Counted from the first letter of the stretch, positions 27,010-35,339 are shown. The stretch is DNA of 64,000 nucleotides from Myxococcales bacterium (GCA_020846875.1 JADLDB010000065.1:57108-121107), one strand, 5' to 3'. Notes: a model not told the origin generated them from the sequence alone. Numbers and translations: made by a program.

Positions 27010-28329
27010 ATGGCCATCGACCTGCGCCGCTACGCCGAGCTGGTGAAGACCGCGCAGACGGTCCGCGTGCGCGGGCGCGTCGTCGAGCTGACCGGCCTGG
27101 TGATCAAGGCCGCGGTGCCCAACGTGCGCGTCGGCGAGGTGTGCCTCATCCGCCGCGGGCGGGAGGAGGTGCGCTCGGAGGTAGTGGGCTTTCAGGGCGA
27201 CACGGTGATGTTGATGCCGTTGGGCGAATTGTCCGGCATCGGCCCCGACAGCGAGGTGATCCCCACCGGGCGCCCGCTCACCATCCGCACGGGCAAGGGC
27301 CTGCTGGGCCGGGTGCTGAACGGGCTGGGTGAGCCCATCGACGGCAAGCCGCTGCCCACTGAGGGCATGCAGGACTGGGCGGTGGATCGCGACTGCCCGG
27401 ATCCGTTCAAGCGCATGCGGATCACCCGGCCGCTGCCGCTGGGAGTCCGCTGCATCGACGGGCTGTTGACGGTGGGAGAAGGCCAGCGCATCGGTCTGTT
27501 CGCCGGCTCCGGCGTCGGCAAGTCGACGCTGATGGGGCAGATCGCGCGCAACACTGCCGCAGAGCTCTCTGTCATCGCCCTGATCGGCGAGCGTGGCCGC
27601 GAGGTGCTGGAGTTCATCGAGGACGCGCTGGGCGAGGCGGGCATGGCGCGCTCCGTGGTGGTGTGCGCCACGAGCGATCAGCCGTCGCTGGTGCGCCTGC
27701 GCGCCGGGTACGTGGCCACGGCCATCGCCGAGTACTTCCGGGAGCGCGGCGGAAACGTCTTGTTCATGCTGGACACGGTGACGCGCCTCGCCCGCGCCCA
27801 GCGTGAGATCGGCCTGGCCATCGGCGAGCCCCCGGCCCGCCAGGGCTACCCGCCGTCGGTGTTCTCCATGCTGCCGCGCATCCTGGAGCGCACCGGCAAC
27901 TCCGACAAAGGTAAGTGCACCGCCATCTACACCTGCCTGGTCGCCGGCGGTGACATGGAGGAGCCGATCGCCGACGAGGTGCGCGGTATTCTCGACGGCC
28001 ACTTCATCTTGAACCGCGCGCTGGGCGAGCGGAACCAGTGGCCGGCGATGGACGTGCTGGCCTCGCTGTCGCGCGTGATGAGCGGCATCGTCACCAAGGA
28101 GCACAAGAAGGCCGCCGGCAAGTTGCGTGAGACGCTCTCGACCTACGAGAAGCAGCGCGACCTGATCCTCCTCGGCGCCTACCAGTACGGGACCGATCCG
28201 CGCACCGACTACGCGATCGACAAGTACGAGACGATCATCGACTACCTGAAGCAGGACACGCACGACAGCACGCCCTTCGACGAGACGGTGCAGCGGCTGG
28301 TCGACATGTTTTCAGACGCGACCAACTGA
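27010..28329 (+). CDS. sctN: T3SS ATPase SctN
   Basis: 439-aa ATPase of the F1-beta-like SctN/FliI family. Walker A is AGSGVGKST (about 165-173); further motifs are ALIGERGREVLEFI, LFMLDTVTRLARAQREI, GEPPARQGYPPSVF and the C-terminal YETIIDYLKQ. It unfolds substrates and strips chaperones at the export gate. It follows sctL directly and precedes sctO in the usual order. No odd residues are seen in the active site. Confidence 0.95.
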   Translation: MAIDLRRYAELVKTAQTVRVRGRVVELTGLVIKAAVPNVRVGEVCLIRRGREEVRSEVVGFQGDTVMLMPLGELSGIGPDSEVIPTGRPLTIRTGKGLLGRVLNGLGEPIDGKPLPTEGMQDWAVDRDCPDPFKRMRITRPLPLGVRCIDGLLTVGEGQRIGLFAGSGVGKSTLMGQIARNTAAELSVIALIGERGREVLEFIEDALGEAGMARSVVVCATSDQPSLVRLRAGYVATAIAEYFRERGGNVLFMLDTVTRLARAQREIGLAIGEPPARQGYPPSVFSMLPRILERTGNSDKGKCTAIYTCLVAGGDMEEPIADEVRGILDGHFILNRALGERNQWPAMDVLASLSRVMSGIVTKEHKKAAGKLRETLSTYEKQRDLILLGAYQYGTDPRTDYAIDKYETIIDYLKQDTHDSTPFDETVQRLVDMFSDATN

Positions 28330-28424
28330 AGAAGGCCGCCTCAACGGCCCGGTAGGCTGAGGTAGGACAACAGGGATTGTCGCCCCACCTTCTCGCGGCC
28401 GTGGGCTAGAGTCCGAGGCGACTT

Positions 28425-28925
28425 ATGCCTCCGTACCGCCTCCAGGCGCTGCTGGACATCCGCACCCGGGCGGAGGACGAGGCCAAGGAGGCCTTCTCTG
28501 CGGCGGTCAAGGCGGCGGAGAAGGAGAAGCAGCAGTTGGTGGCGCTGCAGAAGGACCTCGAGAAGCGCAAGGCGGAGCGGAAGGGCAAGGTGCAGGCCTT
28601 TCTGCAGGAGGTGACGGCGAAGGGCGGGGGGATCGGCGGCTTTCAGCAGATGAGCCGCTTCGAGCAGCGCCTCAAGGACGAAGAGGCGCAGGTGGCCCTG
28701 GAGATCGAGCGGCAGAAGGAAGTCGTGGTTCAGGCGGACAAGCTGGTGGAGCAGCGGCGCATGGAGATGGCCGAGGCCGCCAAGGAGAAGAAGGCGATCG
28801 AGAAGCACCGCGACAACTGGAAGGCCGAGGTGCGCAAGGAGCGCATGGCCAAGGAAGAGATGAACCAGGAAGAGATCGGCAACACGCTGCACCTGCAGCG
28901 GGTCCGCGCGGAGAAGAAACCATGA
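28425..28925 (+). CDS. sctO: T3SS stalk protein SctO
   Basis: 166-aa, almost entirely coiled-coil protein rich in Glu/Lys (LLDIRTRAEDEAKEAFSAAV, KQQLVALQKDLEKRKAERKG), matching the SctO/YscO/FliJ family in length, layout and position after sctN. It is the central stalk linking the ATPase to the export gate protein SctV. Sequence identity in this family is low, so the call rests on structure and gene order. Overlaps the next gene by 4 bp. Confidence 0.85.
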   Translation: MPPYRLQALLDIRTRAEDEAKEAFSAAVKAAEKEKQQLVALQKDLEKRKAERKGKVQAFLQEVTAKGGGIGGFQQMSRFEQRLKDEEAQVALEIERQKEVVVQADKLVEQRRMEMAEAAKEKKAIEKHRDNWKAEVRKERMAKEEMNQEEIGNTLHLQRVRAEKKP

Positions 28926-29917
28926 GCCGCGTCGAAGACGATCGCGAGGCAGCCCGGCTGGCGGCGAAGCTGGCAGAGACCAGGCGCCAGGAAGAAACGC
29001 AGAAGACCCGCAAGGCGCAGGAGAACAGCGCCTTCTCCAGGCTGGTCGGCAAGCAGCAGGATCAGGCCAAGACGGCTCAGCAGGACAACCTGGCCCGCAG
29101 CGCGATCGCCGAGCTGTTGGAGAACGCCGAGGCCGGCGCCATGTCTGAGCAGGCGGCCCAGCAGGCCTCCCAGGGGCAGAAGGGACAGGAGAGCCAGTTC
29201 AAGTCCCGCCTCGGCTCGAAGGCCTTCGAGCAGAAGGGCCGCGCCGACGGAAAGACCGAGAGCTTTCGCTCGGAGCAGGGCCGCGTGTCGGACAACCAGG
29301 GGCAGGCCAGCGCCACGCAGTCACGCAACGCGGACAGCTCCTCGTCGACGCGCTCCGCCGAGGGGCGCCGCGGGGACGCGAAGGTGTCCAACGAGAGCCT
29401 CGAGGAGCGCAAGGAGGCGGGGGACAGCGCCTCGGCGGGGCGGGCCGCCGGCGCGGCGGGCAAGGGCGGGAAGGGCGACCTGAAGACGGACTCCGACAAG
29501 GGCGGCGGTGGCCAGCAGGGTGGCGGCAAGGATCAGAAGGACGGGGCCGGTGTGGCGCCCGGCTTCCGCTACAACCCCGCGCTGATGGCGCCGGTGCCCG
29601 TGGCCAAGCAGAAGGAGACGACGGGCTCCGAGCGGCTGCGCAAGGTAGCCAACGAGCTGGCCCAGAAGATCGTCGAGCGCGTGCGGGTGGGCACCAACGC
29701 GGCCGGCAAGGTGGAGTTCCAGGTCGACCTGCGCTCCGACGTGCTGGCCGGGCTGTCGGTGAAGGTGTCGGCCAACAACGGGAAGATCACCGCGGTCTTC
29801 CAAGGTGCTGACAAAGACGTGCTGAAGCTGATCGAGGAGCACGAGGACTCGCTCAAAGAGGCCTTGAAGGCGCGCGGCTTGTCGCTCGAGGACCTCAAGA
29901 TCGAGGCCCGCACGTGA
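28922..29917 (+). CDS. sctP: T3SS needle-length regulator-like SctP
   Basis: 331-aa protein with a coiled N-terminus (EAARLAAKLAETRRQEETQ), a long Gln/Ser/Gly/Lys-rich low-complexity middle, and a structured C-terminal domain from about residue 215 (KVEFQVDLRSDVLAGLSVKV, LIEEHEDSLKEALKARG). The C-terminal domain resembles FliK/SctP T3S4 substrate-switch domains, where L-[KR]-x-D-V-x-x-x-L-x-V precedes helices. SctP acts as the molecular ruler and switches specificity from needle to late substrates. ATGA overlap at its start, GTGA overlap with sctQ at its end. Confidence 0.75.
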   Translation: MSRVEDDREAARLAAKLAETRRQEETQKTRKAQENSAFSRLVGKQQDQAKTAQQDNLARSAIAELLENAEAGAMSEQAAQQASQGQKGQESQFKSRLGSKAFEQKGRADGKTESFRSEQGRVSDNQGQASATQSRNADSSSSTRSAEGRRGDAKVSNESLEERKEAGDSASAGRAAGAAGKGGKGDLKTDSDKGGGGQQGGGKDQKDGAGVAPGFRYNPALMAPVPVAKQKETTGSERLRKVANELAQKIVERVRVGTNAAGKVEFQVDLRSDVLAGLSVKVSANNGKITAVFQGADKDVLKLIEEHEDSLKEALKARGLSLEDLKIEART

Positions 29918-31332
29918 CGACGCGCGGTGGGGCGTCGAGCCCCGAGCACACCATGCTGATCAAGGCGCCCACCCGGCCTCCGAAGAGCGGGAGCACCGGC
30001 GGCACCGGTGGCGGTGGCAGCACCGCCCGCAGTTGGCGGCCCTTTCGCTTCACGAACCTGGAGAAGGTCAGCAAGCGCCACGCCCAGTTGATCCGCAACC
30101 TGGAGTGGATGCTGCCCAGCGTGCGCGCCACGGGCGAGGTGTCCAGCTCGGTGCGCAAGCGCCTGCAGGAGATGCTTGAGGAGCAGGTGTCTTTGCAGAC
30201 CGAGTACGTGCACGTGGTGCCGCTGCCGAAGCTGCGCCGCTACATCGGCGATCCCACCTTCCTCGCGGTGCTGACGCCGCAGCCGAACAAGACGCGCGGG
30301 CTGCTCGAGATCGAGCTGGGCCTGGCGCACCAGGCGATCGACATGCTGCTGGGCGGCGCGGGCGAAGCGGTGGCGCTGCGGCCGCTGACGGACATCGAGG
30401 AAGGGGTGATGACCTACGTCATCATCGAGACGCTGAAGGCGCTGGCGCCGTCCCTCGATCCCTCGCTGCCCAAGCTGCGCATCGAAGGGGTGGTGCGCGG
30501 ATTCGAAGACGCGGCCAGCCTGATCGGCGAAGACGAGAACCTGGCGATCATCCAGCTCAAGGCGGTGTTTGGCCAGCACAGTGGCTACGTGCGGCTCTTC
30601 ATCCCCGAGTCGGTGCTGGCCACGGCCAATCCGCCTCCGGACGCCGAGGTGCGCAAGGCCCGGCGCGCGGCCGACGCGGTGACGCACCGGGCGCGGCTCA
30701 AGAGCGTGCGCACGGCGCTGCGCGCGGAGATAGGCCAGGTGGAGATCTCCGCCGGCGACCTGGCGCAGCTTCGCGAGCGAGACGTGGTGCTGGTGGAGGC
30801 GCTGAGCTGCCGGCCCGACCAGGGCGCGGGCGGCGCCGCGAAGCTCAAGCTGGGGCGGGGGCAGGGCGGCCACATCGACGCCGAGGTGGTGGTGAAGGAC
30901 GGCCGCTTCCTGGCGAAGGTGTCGGGTTTCAACCTGGGTGCGCCGCCTCCGCCCGGAGAGCCTGCCGAGGAGCCGCCCGCCGAGGGCGACGCTGCGGCTT
31001 CGGAAGAGCATGAACCCGCTGCGCTGGGCGACGGCCCCGAGGAGTCGACGTCGCCCGGACAGCACAGAGGGAGGGACGACGTGGACGAAGGACAAGGCGG
31101 CGAAGGCGCCGAGATGCTCAACGACATTCCGCTGCAGATCGCGGTGGAGATCGGCCGGGTGCCGGTGACGGCCGACGAGGTCGTCTCGCTGAAGGTCGGG
31201 CACGTGTTCGATCTGAACCGGGTTGCGGGCGAGCCGTTGGACTTGTCGGTGAACGGGCGGATCGTCGCCCGCGGCGAGCTGGTGGAGGTCGACGGCAACC
31301 TGGGTGTGCGGATCCTGACCCTGGCGGGCTGA
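29914..31332 (+). CDS. sctQ: T3SS sorting-platform protein SctQ
   Basis: 472-aa protein of the SctQ/FliM-FliN family. About residues 40-280 are FliM-like (KVSKRHAQLIRNLEWMLPSV, LLEIELGLAHQAIDMLLGGAG, RPLTDIEEGVMTYVIIE). A first SpoA-like domain follows (about 270-345), then an acidic Pro/Glu linker, then a C-terminal FliN-type SpoA domain (IPLQIAVEIGRVPVTADEV; GEPLDLSVNGRIVARGEL). SctQ forms the cytoplasmic pods. A probable internal start at 31081 would give the C-terminal domain alone. Two SpoA domains and internal initiation are familiar for SctQ. Confidence 0.9.
   Translation: MTTRGGASSPEHTMLIKAPTRPPKSGSTGGTGGGGSTARSWRPFRFTNLEKVSKRHAQLIRNLEWMLPSVRATGEVSSSVRKRLQEMLEEQVSLQTEYVHVVPLPKLRRYIGDPTFLAVLTPQPNKTRGLLEIELGLAHQAIDMLLGGAGEAVALRPLTDIEEGVMTYVIIETLKALAPSLDPSLPKLRIEGVVRGFEDAASLIGEDENLAIIQLKAVFGQHSGYVRLFIPESVLATANPPPDAEVRKARRAADAVTHRARLKSVRTALRAEIGQVEISAGDLAQLRERDVVLVEALSCRPDQGAGGAAKLKLGRGQGGHIDAEVVVKDGRFLAKVSGFNLGAPPPPGEPAEEPPAEGDAAASEEHEPAALGDGPEESTSPGQHRGRDDVDEGQGGEGAEMLNDIPLQIAVEIGRVPVTADEVVSLKVGHVFDLNRVAGEPLDLSVNGRIVARGELVEVDGNLGVRILTLAG
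31066..31075 (+). promoter_or_regulatory. Internal ribosome site within sctQ
   Basis: AGAGGGAGGG lies 5 bases before an in-frame GTG at 31081, a strong match to the 16S anti-Shine-Dalgarno sequence with normal spacing, placed exactly at the start of the C-terminal SpoA domain. Confidence 0.6.
31081..31332 (+). CDS. Probable SctQ-C from internal start
   Basis: Predicted 83-aa product from GTG 31081 in the same frame as sctQ. It begins MDEGQGGEGAEMLNDIPLQ and contains the whole C-terminal SpoA (FliN-like) domain. YscQ, SsaQ and Spa33 have comparable internal products that assemble with full-length SctQ. The evidence is the ribosome site and domain boundary; no expression data are available. 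Confidence 0.55.
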   Translation: MDEGQGGEGAEMLNDIPLQIAVEIGRVPVTADEVVSLKVGHVFDLNRVAGEPLDLSVNGRIVARGELVEVDGNLGVRILTLAG

Positions 31333-31340
31333 AGACCGGA

Positions 31341-31931
31341 ATGACGAGCCTGCGGCGCTGCGTTGTGCTCCTGGGTTTCATGGTTCCGCTGATGGCCGCG
31401 GCAGCAGAGGTGCCGGCGCCGGCTGCCCCGGTAGAGGCGCCCGCGGCAGAGGCCGTCGAGGCACCCGAGACTCCAGCGCCCGCGGCCGACCTGACCGGCG
31501 CGCTGATTCCAGAGCCTGAGATCCCCAGGTCGGAGCCCCCGGAGCTGGCGGGCGGCGACGAGCTGAACGTGGGGTGGACGCTGGTGCGCACCATGGTGGT
31601 GCTGGGCATGGTGATCGCCCTCGTCTACCTGACGCTCAACGTGGGCTTACGGAAGCTGCTGGGGATTCGGCCCACCGCCGGCACGTCGATGGTGACGGTG
31701 CTGGAGCGGGTGCCGCTCGATCAGCGCCGCTCCCTCTTCGTGGTGGAGGCCGCGGGCGAGGTGCTGCTGATCGGCGGCTCGGACAACAGCCTCACGCTGC
31801 TCAGCAAGCTGGATCGCGCCGAGGTCGATCGCCTGCGCGCCGCGCGCGCCACTGGGCGGCCGGTCCAGTTGAGCCCATTCTTGCAGAAGCTGCTGGGCCG
31901 GAAGGATGCTCCCCCGCCTCCGGCGACCTGA
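31341..31931 (+). CDS. FliO-like membrane protein
   Basis: 196-aa protein with a signal-like N-terminus (MTSLRRCVVLLGFMVPLMAAAAE), an Ala/Pro/Glu-rich periplasmic stretch, one transmembrane helix (TLVRTMVVLGMVIALVYLTLN) and a cytoplasmic beta-rich domain (VTVLERVPLDQRRSLFVVEA, EVLLIGGSDNSLTLLSKL). This is the FliO pattern. FliO is an assembly chaperone for FliP/FliR in flagella and is generally absent from non-flagellar T3SSs. Here it sits directly before sctR, like fliO before fliP. Similarity judged by eye. Confidence 0.75.
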   Translation: MTSLRRCVVLLGFMVPLMAAAAEVPAPAAPVEAPAAEAVEAPETPAPAADLTGALIPEPEIPRSEPPELAGGDELNVGWTLVRTMVVLGMVIALVYLTLNVGLRKLLGIRPTAGTSMVTVLERVPLDQRRSLFVVEAAGEVLLIGGSDNSLTLLSKLDRAEVDRLRAARATGRPVQLSPFLQKLLGRKDAPPPPAT

Positions 31932-31961
31932 CGAAGTCCTTCGACTGAAGGTGACCCGAAC

Positions 31962-32777
31962 GTGACGCACCGGCTTACACGCACCATGCGCGCCCGGCTC
32001 TGGCTGTTCTCGCTGGCCATCTGGCTGACTCCACTCCTGGCGCTGGCCAAGAAGGGCGGGGGGGCCGCCGCGCCTGCGGCCGACGTGCTGGGCACCGGCG
32101 GCACCGAGTCCTTCGCCAACCGGCCGCTGGTGTTGATGATCGCGCTGACCTCGCTGGGGTTGGCGCCCTTCGTGCTGTTGATGGTGACCAGCTTCGTGAA
32201 GATCTCGGTGGTGCTGTCCATCGTCCGCTCGGCGATGGGCACTCAGCAGATCCCGCCCACGCAGGTCATCACCGGGCTGGCGATCATCCTCACCGTGTAC
32301 ATCATGGCGCCGGTGGGCCAGGAGATGTACCGGGCGGCCGACGTGGAGGGCGTCGAGCAGGGGGAAGGGCTGATGTCCGCCAAGACGGTGGACGTGGTGG
32401 TCAGGGCCGCGGGGCGTGCCAAGGAGCCCCTGCGGAAATTCCTCCTGAAGAAGGTCACCACCAAGGATCGGGCGCTGTTCTACAGCCTGGCGCTCAAGCT
32501 GCGAAAGCCGGAGGACCGGACGGGGATCGGCGACACCGACTTCCTCATCCTCACGCCGGCCTTTGTGGTGTCGGAGCTGAAGGAGGCCTTTCAGATAGGC
32601 TTCCTGCTCTTCGTGCCCTTCTTGGTGATCGACATGGTGGTGGCGAACATCCTGCTCGCGCTCGGCATGCAGATGTTGTCGCCCACCACCATCTCGATGC
32701 CCTTCAAGCTGTTGCTCTTCGTGCTGGTCGACGGGTGGTACCTGATCGCGAAGGGCCTGGTCATCGGCTACCTCTAG
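31962..32777 (+). CDS. sctR: T3SS export gate protein SctR
   Basis: 271-aa inner membrane protein of the SctR/FliP family: a signal-like first helix, then TSFVKISVVLSIVRSAMGTQQIPPTQVITGLA, which shows the signature Phe-x-Lys and PP(N/T)Q-x-x-x-GLA motifs, and FVVSELKEAFQIGFLLFVPF, LGMQMLSPTTISMPFKLLLFV. Start GTG 31962. SctR, SctS and SctT form the helical export gate through which substrates pass. The presence of a signal-peptide-like N-terminus is a FliP trait. Confidence 0.95.
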   Translation: MTHRLTRTMRARLWLFSLAIWLTPLLALAKKGGGAAAPAADVLGTGGTESFANRPLVLMIALTSLGLAPFVLLMVTSFVKISVVLSIVRSAMGTQQIPPTQVITGLAIILTVYIMAPVGQEMYRAADVEGVEQGEGLMSAKTVDVVVRAAGRAKEPLRKFLLKKVTTKDRALFYSLALKLRKPEDRTGIGDTDFLILTPAFVVSELKEAFQIGFLLFVPFLVIDMVVANILLALGMQMLSPTTISMPFKLLLFVLVDGWYLIAKGLVIGYL

Positions 32778-32792
32778 AAGGAGCGTCACTCC

Positions 32793-33059
32793 ATGCACCA
32801 ACTCACCTACGTCGTGCAGCAGGCGCTGGTCCTCGTGCTGGTCGCTTCAGGACCGCCGATCGTGATGGCGCTGGTGGTGGGCTTTCTGATCTCGGTGTTT
32901 CAGGCCACCACGCAGATCCAGGAGCAGACCCTGTCCTTCGCGCCGAAGCTGGTGGTGATCTTCGGGGTGCTGGGGCTGGCCGGCCCGTGGATCGGCACCA
33001 CGCTCCTGCGCTTCACCTTCCGCCTCTTCGACGGGTTCCCGGCGCTGATTGGCCACTGA
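32793..33059 (+). CDS. sctS: T3SS export gate protein SctS
   Basis: 88-aa protein with two transmembrane helices (LVLVLVASGPPIVMALVVGFLI; VVIFGVLGLAGPWIG) joined by the conserved loop FQATTQIQEQTLSFAPKL. Matches SctS/FliQ in length and motif. Ribosome site AAGGAG is about 12 bp upstream. Lies 15 bp after sctR and 3 bp before sctT. Confidence 0.95.
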   Translation: MHQLTYVVQQALVLVLVASGPPIVMALVVGFLISVFQATTQIQEQTLSFAPKLVVIFGVLGLAGPWIGTTLLRFTFRLFDGFPALIGH

Positions 33060-33062
33060 CGA

Positions 33063-33893
33063 ATGGACGCGACCCAGATCATCGCGCAGCTCCGCGCGGA
33101 CCTGGGGATCCAGGTCGACTTCACCCAGTTGTTGATGGCGTTCGCGCTGCTGCTGGCCCGGGTGGTGCCGGTGATCATCCTCACCCCGTTCCTCGGCGGC
33201 GAGACAGTGCCCAACGAGGTGCGGATCGGCCTGGGGGTCATGATCGGCCTGGTGCTCTTTCCGGCGATCACCGCCCAGGTTCAGAACGTGCCGGTCTCGG
33301 CGTTCCTCTTCGTGGCGTTGATGCTCAAGGAGCTCTTCATCGGGCTCACCATGTCGTTTGCCGTCGGGCTGGTGTTCGACGCGGCCAACGTGGCGGGCAA
33401 CCTGGTGGACACCATGAGCGGCACCAACATGGCCCAGGTGATGGTCCCGCAGATCCAGCAGCAGGTGTCGCTGTTCTCCAACCTGCAGCTGCAGCTGACC
33501 ACGGTGGTGTTCCTGACGCTGGGCGGCCACCACGTGATCATCCAGACCTTCGGAGAGAGCCTGGCGCTGGTCCCGCTCGATCAATACCCCCGCTTCAGCC
33601 ACGGCCAGTGGGCCTTCTTCGACACGGTGATCCGCATGTTCGGAGACCTGCTGCGCATCGCCATCGCGCTCGCCTCCCCGGTGCTCCTCGCCACCTTCCT
33701 CACCGATCTCGCGCTCGGCATGATCAACCGGGTGGCGCCGCAGGTGCAGGTCTACTTCGTGTCGATGCAGATCAAGCCGGCGGTGACGATCCTGATCATG
33801 TTCACGGCGATGCACCTGATCATCGGGCGCATGGTGGGCGAGTTCGGCTCCATGTTCGTCTGGCTCAAGCGGGCCCTGCAACTGTTGTCTTGA
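33063..33893 (+). CDS. sctT: T3SS export gate protein SctT
   Basis: 276-aa membrane protein of the SctT/FliR family, with about six hydrophobic segments and family motifs RVVPVIILTPFLGGETVPNE, KELFIGLTMSFAVGLVFDA and INRVAPQVQVYFVSMQIKP. It completes the SctR5S4T1 gate. The next gene, sctU, starts 19 bp downstream. Confidence 0.95.
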   Translation: MDATQIIAQLRADLGIQVDFTQLLMAFALLLARVVPVIILTPFLGGETVPNEVRIGLGVMIGLVLFPAITAQVQNVPVSAFLFVALMLKELFIGLTMSFAVGLVFDAANVAGNLVDTMSGTNMAQVMVPQIQQQVSLFSNLQLQLTTVVFLTLGGHHVIIQTFGESLALVPLDQYPRFSHGQWAFFDTVIRMFGDLLRIAIALASPVLLATFLTDLALGMINRVAPQVQVYFVSMQIKPAVTILIMFTAMHLIIGRMVGEFGSMFVWLKRALQLLS

Positions 33894-33912
33894 GCTTCGA
33901 GGCGAGGCGACC

Positions 33913-34980
33913 GTGTCCGAAGGTGGTGACAAGACCGAGGAACCGAGCCCGAAGAAGCTCGAGGACGCGCGCAAAGAGGGCAACGTCTGGAAGTCGAAGG
34001 ACCTCTCGGGCGTGGTGGCCTTCGCGGTGGCGATGGGGGTGGTGAAGGCCACCTGGCCGGACTTCGAGGCGAGGGTGACGCACCTCTTCCGGTTCGCCAT
34101 CAACAACATCAGCCACCCTCAGGAGATCGGGCTGGCGACCAGCGAGCTGATGTTCCTCGCGCTCACCACGCTCTTCGCCCTGTGCATTCCGATCGCCTTC
34201 TCGGCGGCGCTCGCCGGGGGGATGATGGACTTCCTCCAGGTGGGCGCCCTGTTCGCGGTCAAGGCGCTGATGCCCAAGCTGGAGAAGCTGAACCCCATCG
34301 CGGGGATGAAGAACCTGGTGTCGAAGAAGCAGATCGTCGAGCTGGTGAAGTCGATGGTGAAGCTGGCCGTCACCGGGTACGTCGTCTACGGGGTGGTGCG
34401 CGACGCGATGGCCCTGGTGGTGGCCACGATCCGCGGCGACGCAGAGATGACTATGGTGGTGATGGGCGAGCTGGTGTACCGCGTGGTGAGCCGGATCGTC
34501 CTGCTCTACGTGGTGTTCGCGATCTTCGACGTCTGGTTCCAGCGCATGTCCTACATGAAGGACATGATGATGTCGAAGGACGACGTGAAGAAGGAATACA
34601 AGGAGTCCGAGGGCGATCCGCACCACAAGGCCAAGCGCAAAGAGCTGCACATGGAGATCATGGAGAGCGCCCAGATGGACGCGGTGAAGGGCGCCGACGT
34701 GATCGTCACCAACCCGGATCACGTGGCGGTGGCGCTCAAGTACGACAAGGAGAAGGACTCGGCACCCCGGGTGATCGCCAAAGGCATGAACCTGAAGGCC
34801 GAGGCGATCCGCGACCTGGCGAAGTCCAATGACGTGCCGTTGTTGCGCAACGTGCCCCTGGCCCACGCGCTGTTGCGGATCGACGTGAACGACGAAGTGC
34901 CCGAAGGCCTCTACGACGCCGTCGCCGAGGTGTTGAACTTCGTCTACCAGTTGAAGCAGGGGCAGCGGGCCGTTGCCTGA
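33913..34980 (+). CDS. sctU: T3SS switch protein SctU with NPDH site
   Basis: 355-aa protein with four transmembrane segments and a cytoplasmic domain (SctU/FlhB family). The N-terminus GGDKTEEPSPKKLEDARKEG is diagnostic. The autocleavage motif, NPTH in most members, is NPDH here (residues 267-270, bases 34711-34722). Asn and Pro, needed for self-cleavage, are kept; Thr is Asp. SctU switches specificity after cleavage. GTG start. Downstream lies a stand-alone copy of its C-terminal domain. Confidence 0.93.
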   Translation: MSEGGDKTEEPSPKKLEDARKEGNVWKSKDLSGVVAFAVAMGVVKATWPDFEARVTHLFRFAINNISHPQEIGLATSELMFLALTTLFALCIPIAFSAALAGGMMDFLQVGALFAVKALMPKLEKLNPIAGMKNLVSKKQIVELVKSMVKLAVTGYVVYGVVRDAMALVVATIRGDAEMTMVVMGELVYRVVSRIVLLYVVFAIFDVWFQRMSYMKDMMMSKDDVKKEYKESEGDPHHKAKRKELHMEIMESAQMDAVKGADVIVTNPDHVAVALKYDKEKDSAPRVIAKGMNLKAEAIRDLAKSNDVPLLRNVPLAHALLRIDVNDEVPEGLYDAVAEVLNFVYQLKQGQRAVA

Positions 34981-35015
34981 CGCGGAGCGCCCAGTGGCAT
35001 GGTAGCGTCGAAGGC

Positions 35016-35294
35016 GTGGCTGAAGATCCCGACATCGCCATCGCGCTCAAGTACGACAAGGAAAAGGACAACGCCCCCCGGGTGATCGCCAAGGGCATGC
35101 GGCTCAAGGCCGAGAAGATCCGCGAGATCGCCAAGCAGTACGGCGTGCCGTTCATGAAGAACACCACGCTGGCCGGTGCCCTGTACCGGGTGGACGTGGG
35201 CCAGGAAGTGCCCGAAGAGCTATACGACGCGGTCGCGGAGGTCCTCAACTTCGTCTACGCGCTGCAGCAGGAAGCGCAGGGGAACAAGAAGTAG
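35016..35294 (+). CDS. Stand-alone SctU C-terminal domain (FlhX-like)
   Basis: 92-aa protein nearly identical in pattern to the part of SctU after the cleavage site. IAIALKYDKEKDNAPRVIAK matches VAVALKYDKEKDSAPRVIAK of SctU, and LYDAVAEVLNFVY is shared. The NPDH site is replaced by DPDI, so it starts where cleaved SctU-C starts and cannot self-cleave. Such FlhB C-domain paralogues (FlhX, YlqH) can substitute for cleaved FlhB-C in some flagella. It lies 35 bp after sctU and likely arose by tandem duplication. GTG start. Confidence 0.88.
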   Translation: MAEDPDIAIALKYDKEKDNAPRVIAKGMRLKAEKIREIAKQYGVPFMKNTTLAGALYRVDVGQEVPEELYDAVAEVLNFVYALQQEAQGNKK

Positions 35295-35307
35295 AAAGTC
35301 CCGAGAA
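35281..35307 (+). promoter_or_regulatory. Weak fourth sigma-28-like element
   Basis: GGAAC (35281-35285), 16 bases, then CGAGAA (35302-35307). This differs from the three strong elements by one base in each box but keeps the exact spacing and lies 33 bp before the next start codon. It overlaps the end of the FlhX-like gene. Could be chance. Confidence 0.25.
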
Positions 35308-35339
35308 TGATCTAGAGTCGAAGGCCTCGAGGGAGCCCC

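Noticed and set aside
29569..31203. 544-aa minus-strand frame opposite sctP/sctQ
   Set aside because: Composition typical of antisense of GC-rich genes (His/Arg/Gln); the plus-strand genes are well supported by family motifs.
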